NCBI GenBank assembly: GCA_948146395.1
Contig: OX411555.1
Coordinates: 57,598,187 to 57,662,186 of the forward strand
Length of the DNA stretch: 64,000 nt
Direction of reading: 5' to 3'
Source: Fragum whitleyi
Taxonomy: Eukaryota; Mollusca; Bivalvia; Cardiida; Cardiidae
The position numbers and the translations under genes were made by a program. The notes under the pieces are model-generated. The model was given only the letters and a program-made list of their open reading frames with translations. It did not search any database and was not told the DNA's origin. Positions 43,676-53,500 of the stretch are shown piece after piece; position 1 is the first letter of the stretch, and every line of letters begins with the position of its first letter.

Positions 43676-43919
43676 AACCCTTGTCATGCTGAATAAATTT
43701 TGGCAAAAAAATGCACCAAAATCAAAGGGCAAAAAGCACTGAAAGTACAAACTGTATGTTAATCTTTATTTTAAAAACTAAATCTATTGACAATTCTGGT
43801 CAGAAAGTGATAAACAGGTGGTGTAGACTAACATCAGGCTGCACATATGTGCAGGCTGATGTTTGTCTATAGCTCCTGCCAAAGCAGGAATATTCCGGGT
43901 TCAGCATGACAAGGGTTAA
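43676..43919. mobile_element. MITE of the 'CCCTTGTCATGCTGAA' family, reversed
   Basis: AACCCTTGTCATGCTGAATA at the left, TTCAGCATGACAAGGGTT at the right: about 17 bp of clean inverted ends. Inner GCACATATGTGC palindrome. Confidence 0.85.
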
Positions 43920-44046
43920 TGCATCAAACTGGTGTATATGTGAGGAAAAGAAACTGTTACTAAATTTTATTTGAGAGGAGCTGATATTAACCCCATCTAG
44001 AATAGAAAAGTTATTAAGCTCAACAAGGCTTGCCTTATAACATTTT

Positions 44047-44120
44047 GAGGGGTTAGCACAATACTATTTTAAATGCCAATAAATGTTTAGGCACTTACAA
44101 TAGTATTGCACTGATTCCTC
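44047..44120. mobile_element. 74-bp hairpin MITE, 39687 family
   Basis: GAGGGGTTAGCACAATACTA ... TAGTATTGCACTGATTCCTC. Confidence 0.72.
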
Positions 44121-44199
44121 AATTTATATGCTAGAATTACTTAAGATCCTCTTATCTCAAACAAAATCTCACGACAGATTCTGTATGTATGATTTTCAG

Positions 44200-44444
44200 G
44201 GCCATTGAATATACAGAGACTTGTTTTAAAGAGACCACCAGCTATTGTGATATTGTGTTGTACTGGTGAGAGATATACAAACAAACTGGATATGACCAAT
44301 TTGGCTGACCTTAACCTCGTCTAGAATAGAAAAAAACATTAAGCCTGCCAAGCCTTGCTTAATAACTTTTCTATTCTAGACTTGATAAAGATCAGCTTAT
44401 CTCAAAGAAAATCTTATGACAGATTCTGTATGTATGATTTTCAG
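44200..44444 (+). repeat. Upstream partial copy of exon 37 with its acceptor, 245-bp unit
   Basis: ATTTTCAG|GGCCATTGAATATACAGAG occurs at 44200 and at 44445. The copied exon part diverges after about 70 bp (TATTGTGATATTG) and ends near TGGTGAGAG, a possible donor at 44267. The unit includes a CTAGAATAGAAAA...TTTTCTATTCTAG hairpin (44318-44384). Confidence 0.8.
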
Positions 44445-44629
44445 GGCCATTGAATATACAGAGACTTGTTTTAAACAGACCACCAGCTACTGTGATAACT
44501 CTACATTAGAACTTTTAATGAAGACCTTAGAGCCTATAGCATGTCAGGCCTACTCTATCTGTCCAATGGCTGCGAACAAACTGGAGATGACAGATATAGA
44601 ACCAGGCAGGACCTGCATGGCATTTAAAG
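44445..44629 (+). CDS. Exon 37: C-half of six-Cys repeat
   Basis: Phase 2>1, 62 codons, acceptor GATTTTCAG, donor G|GTAGGT. CFKQTTSYC (C-x7-C), then IAC after 16 residues, SIC and RTC. Confidence 0.87.
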
Positions 44630-45119
44630 GTAGGTATTAATTGAATCTTTAGCATTCAAAGTATATCTTTTTGATTGTCAATATTACTGATTGTATTGTT
44701 TATATCATTGTTTATATTATTATCAATGTAATTGATCATTTATGGGCCCTTTTAGATAACTTAAGACACAAATTTCATCAGAGCAAACTTTCTCCATAAC
44801 CGAATGTGTGTTTGAACCTCTAATTGAAAGCTTTAGGTTATACTAATTCATTTTAGTTTGATTGCAACGAAAGCTTAAGCTTATGCAGTTGCTCTCAAAC
44901 ACTCCTGATGTTTTCACGTTCCTGAGAGAGAGGCAAAGGTATAAACCAATTGCTATTCAGTTTTACAGCTGGGTGAACTGGGGCTGGCATTTAGTGTTTC
45001 GCCCATAAACACACCCCAGATGACGGTGGGGCTTGAACCACTGACCTCCAGATGCAAACTAAATCAAACTTTTGAAAAAGAAAACTCACAAGTAGCTTAT
45101 AACTCTGTTGTTATTGTAG

Positions 45120-45228
45120 TTGAGTCAGATGAGAGTATGTGTCAGAGTGGTAAAGCTCTACAATGTTTCTACCAGTTCTACACTGACACAGAAAACTCGG
45201 AAGATCAAAGTACTGAAGCTGCTTGCAG
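45120..45228 (+). CDS. Exon 38: N-half of six-Cys repeat
   Basis: Phase 1>2, acceptor TTATTGTAG, donor AG|GTAAGT. ESMCQSGKALQC (C-x7-C) and the end TEAACR. Confidence 0.85.
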
Positions 45229-45412
45229 GTAAGTTATGATAATTTTTGTTTCTTACTTAAAACAAAGGCAGGTTTGAATTATCAAATTTAAAATAACTTT
45301 TACAAAGATAATGAATTTTCTTTTTGGATTTTCAATGCTCTTAGCATTGATTTTTGAAGTCAAAAAGTGATCAGAAACAGTCCTTATTACATATTACAGA
45401 ATACAGCTTGTT

Positions 45413-45424
45413 GGGGGGGGGGGG
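45413..45424. repeat. G12 homopolymer
   Basis: TTGTT followed by twelve G. With the C18 tract at 45949-45966 it brackets exon 39. Confidence 0.8.
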
Positions 45425-45663
45425 AATTTTATGAATCTTACACTACCAGTGAGAATAACTCTATGTAATAAAACAGATAAAAATTGTGAAGAAATCATTT
45501 AATCAGTTGATTATATTATATTTATGATCAATTTATCAATAACTCTATGTTCAATATTTCATTATGTTGTTGTTGTAATTCAAAAACATTGTAACTACAG
45601 ATTTAATCAAGCTGAAGTTACGAGATTCTAGAATTACATCCACAATGTATTTCTGTTTTTCAG

Positions 45664-45912
45664 AGCCTATGCAGACACAATGTCATGTTTCCATGAACAT
45701 ACTGCTGGTTGTACAGATGATTTTACCACCCTGATGTTATGGTCTGTGTTTAACTCCTGGAAGGCAGATGCCGACACAAAATGTCCAAATAGAGGAGAGC
45801 TCTTCTGTGATCTGGATAAGATAGCTCCTCAATGTGATCTGGATGGCGTAGAAGCTTGTTATGAAGCTGTCAGAGATAGCATGGAAAATGAGAATCAGGA
45901 GCAAATGTGTTT
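45664..45912 (+). CDS. Exon 39: C-half and next N-half of six-Cys repeats
   Basis: Phase 2>2, 83 codons, acceptor GTTTTTCAG, donor TT|GTAAGT. CFHEHTAGC, 23 residues, TKC; then FCDLD, CDLDGVEAC (C-x7-C) and the end QEQMC with a split Leu codon. Confidence 0.9.
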
Positions 45913-45940
45913 GTAAGTGTACACTATATTCACTATATTA

Positions 45941-46254
45941 TTGTTTTGCCCCCCCCCCCCCCCCCCTTCAAAGAAGAGGGGTGATATTGCTTTGCACTTG
46001 TCCGTCCGTCAATCGGACGGCAGATCAGGCAGTCCTTCCATAGACCATTTTCTGTCCAGAGGTTATTTCAAAAAGTGTGCAAGTTAGAATCACATTACTT
46101 CTCAGGTGGATAGATCTCATTTAGGAGAAGTGGAGTGCACAAAAAGCAAAACTTTTCTCATCATATATTTTGAGTTGTTACCCTTTGTTAATTGACAAAC
46201 AATAAGTCCCCAACCTGCTCTTTTTGGGGCATAAATGTTTTACAAACATCCCTT
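45941..46254 (+). mobile_element. Helentron/pearl-like element P13 with C18 start
   Basis: TTTTGCC followed by a C run, TTGTCCGTCCGTC, one unit with GGTGGATAGATCTCATTTAGG, and TTTTTGGGGCATAAATG...ACAAACATCCC. A close relative is P14 at 48683. Confidence 0.65.
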
Positions 46255-46323
46255 TTCCAAGTCATGTCACCAAAACAATTGAAGGTATTTCCTTAAAACT
46301 TGGCTTGTGTTTTTTTCAACTAG

Positions 46324-46469
46324 AAAACCGTACTAACAGTATCTATGGGGACAGCTTTGAAAGCATTTTTGACAGAATAATGACCCAGATTGGACATTTT
46401 GAACCATCCTCTGCTGCCAAGTACTTGAATCACTTTGCAATGCTGTTGTTCAATGTATTACGACTATAG
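46324..46469 (+). other. Orphan open segment with acceptor, possible alternative last exon
   Basis: CAACTAG|AAAACCG followed by 48 open codons without Cys (YGDSFESIFDRIMTQIGHF and KYLNHFAMLLFNVLRL) up to TAG. In phase 1 it could only follow exon 37 or another phase-1 end, giving a truncated protein; no AATAAA is near. It may be a decayed repeat exon. Confidence 0.25.
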
Positions 46470-46954
46470 TTGTATTGTAGATTAAATTAACTTCCTTATT
46501 GACCAGAGGTTACTGTCTATACATTAATAAGACATAGTCAACTCATTTAGGGTTGAGGACTCTTTCCTCTGAATGGATCACATCTGTCTGTGTGCTTGTT
46601 ACAATTTTTTAAGCAACACTTTCCAAGACACATCATTTATAACAACTTATTAATAATATCTAAAATGTTCATACATTTGTATAAGAATTACAATAGAATT
46701 ACCAAAAACATTATTTACTCAGGCCATGATATAAATTTTGTTCTGGCAGATTAAGATTATGCTTCTCTTTCTAGGAATGAAAAGAAACAAACTTGTATAC
46801 TTTGTTTAAAGGAAGTCAATTATGCTTAAAGATTGTGTCATAATCTATATGAAATAGATTTTTATGTATAACGCCAACTTCAGATTGAGTTCAGTGATAC
46901 CTTCTTCACGTAATAAGATAAAAAAAAAATCTGAGTTCTACACATCTTTTTCAG
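46470..46954. other. Intron 39, 3' part; nothing recognised
   Basis: AT-rich, no inverted or tandem repeat detected by eye. Confidence 0.4.
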
Positions 46955-47352
46955 AGTAAGAAGAGATCTAGAACGCTGTATTGACTCAAAACTATCCACA
47001 TGCCCATATATGGTAAAGATGTACAACAAGTTGGGTCAGCTATCCCAGCCAGATGACCTTGACCTTTCAACTGACCTCAGCCCCTCATGTGATGGAATCA
47101 ACCAATGTCTGTATGCCTACACCACCCAGTTTAAGGAGGTTCTATTGTCCAGACAAGATGGCGTTGATTACAAGATTGATGTCGATATTTGTGAGTCAGC
47201 TGACTTTAGAGAGGATATTTACCTGTGTCAGGTCAGAGGTCAGGACCTATCTTGTATCTATGGTAACCTGAAAGATTTCCCTGAAGATGTTGCCATGGTG
47301 ATGAATACAACATTGAACTTCTTAGATGAAATATTCTCAGATGTTTGTAGCA
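46955..47352 (+). CDS. Exon 40: C-half and additional Cys segment
   Basis: Phase 2>1, 133 codons, acceptor TTTTTCAG, donor A|GTAAGT. CIDSKLSTC (C-x7-C), a longer loop to SPSC, then NQCLYAY, DICESADF, YLCQV, LSCIYG and SDVCSS. Two unit ends seem fused in one exon. Confidence 0.88.
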
Positions 47353-47804
47353 GTAAGTGTGCTTAGTCCCAATCTTTCTCTGGCTTTCTTTACTTTGTTC
47401 CTGAACCCCTGATATTATCCTTACTTGACAAAGCTATAAGGATTAGTTTTGCTACACCGTGATTTAAAAAAAAAACAAAAAATCATCCAATACTTTTGTG
47501 AAAATCCTGCTTTTGTCTAAAAAAGATCTGGTCATTAAATGATATCGTTAGCTTAAGTGCACATGCTTGTATACCTTTTTTCAGCGCTTTTGAAAAAAAA
47601 TTCAAACTCTTGATTACTAGTATTTTATTAGATTTATTGAGGATGAATTTTACAATGTGTATCAAGCCATGTTAATGCAGAAAAATAAATAATTAATGAT
47701 TGAGATATAAAAAAGTAATTTCATCCCTTTGATATAGTTTACCACAGTTAATGATAATTTGAGTAAAAAGATTTTCAGAGATGTATTTGCTGTTATGATT
47801 CCAG
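47353..47804. other. Intron 40, nothing recognised
   Basis: AT-rich sequence with poly(A)/poly(T) runs; no repeat family found. Confidence 0.4.
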
Positions 47805-47955
47805 GTTTTCTTGGAGTCCAGCCATCAAGTTTGACAACTGATGCTATAGAATGTTACAGAAATGGCCTTCAGTACTACTTCCCATTATTGTTATCCTTTG
47901 TTGACACACTTAGAGAATCAAACATTTCAAGTTTCTCTTCATTTGAATTCTGCAG
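47805..47955 (+). CDS. Exon 41: N-half variant of six-Cys repeat
   Basis: Phase 1>2, acceptor TGATTCCAG, donor AG|GTTAGT. AIECYRNGLQYYFPLLLSF and the end FEFC. Only two Cys; the second Cys of the first pair is replaced. Confidence 0.8.
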
Positions 47956-48373
47956 GTTAGTCAAAATTTACCTTTTGCATTATGAATAACAAAATATGGC
48001 AAACTGTTGGTAAATTCCCCCCTCCTTGCAAACAGTTTGCAATGTTTTGTAAACTGACACAGAAATCTTTATTCATTATGCATTATTCATATATGTACCA
48101 TGTAAAAGAATTTTCTTTATCTTAAGCTCCAAGGTCACAGTGGAATACTAAATTATATCAAGACCAAAACTTATTCTTAAATGATTCTATGTTTGTTACC
48201 TGCAGTGCTAATAATTGTTGTGCTCAAAACAAAATAAAGAATTTATTTTTTCTCTTCTCACCTGAAAAAAGGTTATTTAGAGATTTTTGGCTTATATAAT
48301 TGACTAAAATATTTAATTGGTGATGAAAAAATCAATGAACTGAAGATTGTTTCATTGTAAGTTTTATAAACTT

Positions 48374-48423
48374 CAGGGGTTTAGCACAAGACTGTACTAA
48401 GTACAGTCTTGCACTGAATCCTC
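48374..48423. mobile_element. 50-bp hairpin MITE, 39687 family
   Basis: CAGGGGTTTAGCACAAGACTGTAC...GTACAGTCTTGCACTGAATCCTC; 35 bp before exon 42. Confidence 0.7.
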
Positions 48424-48458
48424 AAAGTCTGTTGCATTCTTGCTCTATTTCTTTTCAG

Positions 48459-48677
48459 TTCCTATCCAGAATGGGAGGCAGCTTTCACAGCATACCAAAA
48501 CTCCAGTAGTTGTTCATCCAGTAATGAGACTTTGGACTTCAATCGGCAGTTCTTATCAGCTATGATGGAGCTAGAGATGACGTATTGTACTCTACCCTGT
48601 AACACAACAAATGCTGATATTTGTATCAACAATTTTGAATTTGCCATCAATAATGTAACGGGGGATGCTGTTTGCGA
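48459..48677 (+). CDS. Exon 42: C-half and next N-half of six-Cys repeats
   Basis: Phase 2>2, 73 codons, acceptor CTTTTCAG, donor GA|GTAAGT. Cys4 is missing (EWEAAFTAYQNSSSC keeps Cys5); 24 residues to MTYC; then CNTTNADIC (C-x7-C) and DAVC. Confidence 0.88.
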
Positions 48678-48682
48678 GTAAG

Positions 48683-48976
48683 TTATTATGCCCCCCTTAG
48701 AATAAGAAGGGCTATATTGCTTTGCACTTGTCGGTGGGCCGTAGGTTGATCCGTCTGCAGATTGTTTCTTTGTCTGGAGCATATCTTTAAAAGTGTGCAA
48801 GCTAAAATCATGAAACTTCACAGGTGGATAGATCTCATTAAGGAGAAGTGCAGTACACAAGAACCATAACTCTACTCATAATATTTTGTTAGTTATTGCT
48901 CTTTGTTGATTGACAAAGAATAGGCTATTGACCTGCTTTTATGGGGGACAAAAATGTTTTACAGACATCTCTTGTT
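48683..48976 (+). mobile_element. Helentron/pearl-like element P14, starts 5 bp after a donor
   Basis: TTATTATGCCCCCCTTAG, TTGTCGGTGGGCCG, a unit like P13 (GGTGGATAGATCTCATTAAGG), and GACATCTCTTGTT. Only GTAAG of the exon-42 donor precedes it. Confidence 0.7.
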
Positions 48977-49223
48977 GATTCTCGTGTTTTGTTTTCAATA
49001 CTTTCAGATTTCATGTTTAGAAAAAAATGGAAAAAGAATAAATGGCTTGTTAAAGATATTTTCTTCTTTCCCAAATGTTTTTACCATATCAGATTTTTGT
49101 TTCTTCAAACACTCATCTTAATTCATTCCTCAACATGACTTGAATGCTGGATTTTAGATTTTGTTGCTTGAAAAGGGTTAAATTAAGTTAGCTTAGCAGT
49201 CCTAAGAGAAATCCAAAATATTG

Positions 49224-49424
49224 CTATAGCCTTGGTGCCATAAATATTATTGTTGATGTGTGAAATTTTTGGATAACTCTAATTAATCATCACAAGAGCT
49301 ATCCAGACTATCAAGGGGAAAACTCTTACAGCATTTTTGATATGTCCCATATTCGTCTTAGACTTTTTGTAGTATCTAACACCTGCAGCCGGTTGTTAGC
49401 ACCTGTGGACAGTGCTTTTGTTTG
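49224..49424 (+). mobile_element. P4-family element
   Basis: TATAGCCTTGGTGCCATAA ... GGGGAAAACTC ... ACCTGTGGACAGTGCTTTTGTTT; same order as 13409-13700. Confidence 0.6.
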
Positions 49425-49860
49425 ACATTATACATTGCATGTCTTTCTCTATTAAAGGAGTAATCAATTCAATGAAGAAAAATGGTTAAATTTGTTAATT
49501 TGAAGAAAATGACTCAATAGCATTGACAAAAGTTTTAGATCAATTACAATATAACTCTCTTCCCTTTCTGCTTGACAATAAGAATTAAAGATAATGCTTG
49601 AAACATTATTCAGCGAAGATCTTTTCTGGATCAGAAGTGTAAACCTACATTTTCAATGTTTATTACTTGCAAACAACATATTTTTTCAGCGATTTTAGTT
49701 ACAGATTTATGTCTGTAAGAGTTGCCCTTTGTAAATGTTTTCATTGAGAAACTTCCATTATCCAGGGTCTGCATCTGAGCTTGTAGTTATATGCAGTTAT
49801 ATTTTGTATTTATTCAAATAAGCCACATAAGATGAAGCAAATTTCTCTTACTGTTTTCAG

Positions 49861-49999
49861 TGCCTATGAAGACGTGAAAAACTGTCTCCGTCTAGCTGTG
49901 TCGTCTTGTGAAGCGTCCATTAATGATGAATATTTTACTCTAGCTGAAACACTTTTTGTTCAAACTGGAGTTAGATGTTACATTCTGCCTAATATTAGG
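49861..49999 (+). CDS. Exon 43: last C-half of the six-Cys repeats
   Basis: Phase 2>0, acceptor CTGTTTTCAG, donor AGG|GTAAGT. CLRLAVSSC, 22 residues, VRC, then YILPNIR. The only repeat exon ending in phase 0, so the transition to the VWDE-like block is marked by a change of intron phase. Confidence 0.87.
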
Positions 50000-50309
50000 G
50001 TAAGTCAGATAGAACTATTTGTCAAGGTTGTTTGCAAAACTAATTTAACCCTTATGATGCTAAACCTGAGTTATGTTCAGGATAACAAATGCTTGAGAAC
50101 TATTTGAAGTGCTTCCCATCTTTGCATATGTATGAAATTAAAAGTATTATTGGCCATAACTTTGAATTGGTAAGTCATAAATCTTGTATATGTGCATTGC
50201 TTGTGAAAAGGGCTTTTTATGCTTAACAAGGTCATAGGTCAAGGTCAGTAGTGGAAATCACTCGTTAATGGTTTAATAGCTTTACAGTTAGCTATCATAG
50301 TTATAACAC

Positions 50310-50588
50310 CACCATCCCCCCCACACACACCCACGAAGTAGAGAAGGTTACACCATGTTTATCTGTCTTTCTGTCCATCTGTCTGTCTGTCTGTCCATAG
50401 ACCTTTTAGTTTCCGGACTCTTACTTAAGAACCCAGTGACCTAGAATCATGAAAGTTCATTCAAATGCTGATTATGACCCAAGGATGTGCCCTTTTATTT
50501 TTGGTTCACATAGCTCAAAGGTCAAGTTCACAGTCAGCCTTTATTCAATTTTTGTTTCTGGACTCTAACTCAAGAACCAAGCAACCTA
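50310..50588 (+). mobile_element. Helentron/pearl-like element P16, 5' part
   Basis: CCCCCCACACACACCCACG, a GTCTGTCTGTCTGTCC tract, TTAGTTTCCGGACTC, ATCATGAAAGTTCATTC and GTCACATAGCTCAAAGGTC-like units. Broken at AACCTA (50583-50588); continues at 54943. Confidence 0.65.
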
Positions 50589-53500
50589 GACTGGTGGTTA
50601 AGACCAAAAATTTTCGAAGTGTGGGCACTTTTGCGGCATAAGGTCTCACTAGGCTAAATAGCTTCGGCAACCACCCCTGAACAGATTTTGCCCTGTTGCC
50701 CAAAAATAAAATCATAAATGAGGTCACAATCGGGGTCAAAGGTCACCAAGTACATTTCACGTAAGCGAATTCTATGGGAATAATTGTTTATGATTTAATA
50801 TTCGTCTTTGAATAGAAAATAAATTCTAAAAGCATCAGTAAATGACATAGGAGCATTTTTTCTTAATTTTTAAAGTATTTGGTGTTTAGTTATATTATGT
50901 TAGGTCATATTTTTAACCCTTAACTCGTCTAAAAAGGATGAATTACCATGCTAAACAGACTACTGCTTTATAATTTTAGACAGAAAGCGTTGGTTAACCC
51001 TACGTTAACCTAAGATAACATTAATTTCGTATTTTATGGATGTCCTGGATTCATTAATATGTAAACAATCCTGTCTCAAAAGATTACTAAACGTTTGTTT
51101 GTCAATGACGTTATACTTTTCAGCCTATAAAAGGGATAAATGGGCCTGAAGTTTAGGTACACATTTGGACAAACGACAACATGAGATTGTGTAATAAACA
51201 AAGTAAATTAGTAAAAAAAAATGTGACAAGTTGTGATTTGAAGACTCTGGTAGAATAAGAAAATTATTCTTGAATGTTTCTATTTTTTTCCAATATATGA
51301 AAAATACGTTACCCATTTAAAATATATTCAAAAGAAGATACAATATATGGAGTTATCAAAGATTAGAACTTCTTTCATTTTCCAATTTTAGTGTTTCTTT
51401 TCATTTTCAAAATGTCTCGAACATAAGAAAATTGTGTAACACTCGAATATCGTTAAAATATAAGTGTAAGTAACTACTTTTTACGCTGTTGAAACCCTAG
51501 TTATCAACATTGGCATCTCCAAAATGGCTCACAGCTCATTACTAAGTATGTTACATTTAAGTGAAATATCAATGGAATTGATTAACGTATTCAAGTACAT
51601 GTAATGCATTGGATGAAACAACTACATAAGAAACTTTCTTTGGGAGGTCAAATATGTGTAACATACGTTACCTATAAAATCTGATAAAAAAAATATATAA
51701 TTAGAGGATACGTATTGTATTTCACGGATTGCATATCACAGTTTCTCTTATATATTTCAAAATCTATATCATGTGGGGTATCACGCCACAATTTATATTG
51801 CCGTGGACAATTTATTTGTAAGATACATTTTATTATTAAATTATTCCTTTTAAATTTTTGAAAGCATAAAAATCCTGCCCAACTTTATTCACCTTAACAT
51901 ACCTATTAAAACTCAAACAATGTCTTTTCACGGCCCAGAGAGAGATTCAGTGGCTTGAACCGAAATGCTGACTAATTCTACACTTTGGCTCACTGGCCTT
52001 GGTCTTTAAGTTTTTTGCCCATAAACAGTCCCTGTGACGTTGGGCTCAAACCACGTATCTTTAGGTCACAAGTCGAGCGCCCATACTAAGTGCACAATGC
52101 AAACCAGAAAGTCGAAACAGTAAAGATAGATTTGAGATACTTTGACTCGAAAACTTTTTTTCGCAATTATCAAATATTCATTGCTACTATATTCCATGTT
52201 ACGAAAAGTATAACGATTTTAAAGATGTATGGGTTAACAGCATACAGCGTTATGCAATAGGCCTATCATAGAATTAAGAACTGCAAAAGGCAATCTCATA
52301 GACGTCACTTTATATTTTATCTGAATAAACAGACGAAAAAGTAACATACCCCATAGATTACTAGTAAATATTAATTAAATCAGCAAAGCTTTAGAAGGTA
52401 ACTTATTTCATTTAGAACAATGCACAGCAACCTTTCTTTCTGTAAAAATGAATATCTGTTATAATGAGTTGTTTTGACAAACATTGTTCTATATGTGTAT
52501 CATATGTTTTTCATAAACCCCACCGCAGCTACCTTTTTCAAGTATATGAAAAGCTAGTTGTGATTACGACGAACGGCTTCTTGACAGAAGTCCGGAAACG
52601 AACGGAACTATAACCTTAAATGTATTTTTACCGCAAGCTTACGTCTGTATAGTTACACAAATAACGCACAGTGCTACGATCGTGCTAGTGTGTCGATCAA
52701 ATTTCTACCACGTCAGAAACGCAATTGGACTTGATTGAAAGTAAAAACCCTCTTGTATCAGGGTCTAATATGATTTTTTACGCTGCTATATTCGTCGAAA
52801 AGAACCACATTCGGGGCATTGTCTTTCCACACCGGCTGTTGGTTCAGCCGTTAACCAACATACGTTTTTTCTAATTCATTGATCGGCTGTGATTCTATGT
52901 GGTAAATCTAGGCTTTTTGAAAGGGACATATGAATATATCCGAGTAATGAAACTGATCTGTTTCCACGAAAAAATGTACAATTTGAAACGAAATTGGTTA
53001 GAATTATATATCACTATGGTGTTGATTTCAACGATGCGAGTTTCAAGTTCCCTCTTTTCCAACAAAAGAAGTGTTACATAGTTTGACTTGATCAAGATGA
53101 GTGCTTAGACAAATTATTGTGGAACGTAAGTTACATTCAGAAATCAGAATCTAACCATAGGTAGTAACATTTTTTTTTAAGTTTTTTAAATTGTAAGTGC
53201 TTTGTAAAGTTGCATATGACAGAATTGTTTCTCATTTTATTATGCGTATTGTTATTTCAACACAACCTGTAATATTGTGGCTCATATTTTATAACCCTTA
53301 TTCGTGTATAAAACCAAGGATGTCACACTTGAATTTTTTTCAAAAGGCCATTTTATTTTGTATCGATGTAGCTTTGTACCGATACATATCGCAGAAAGGG
53401 CAAGGTTTGACCATAAAGACCATGTTTTTGTTTACTGCGGAATTCAAATATCGTTATTCTTTAAAGGATCAGCCTATTTTGCTACCAAGTTTTCGCCGTT

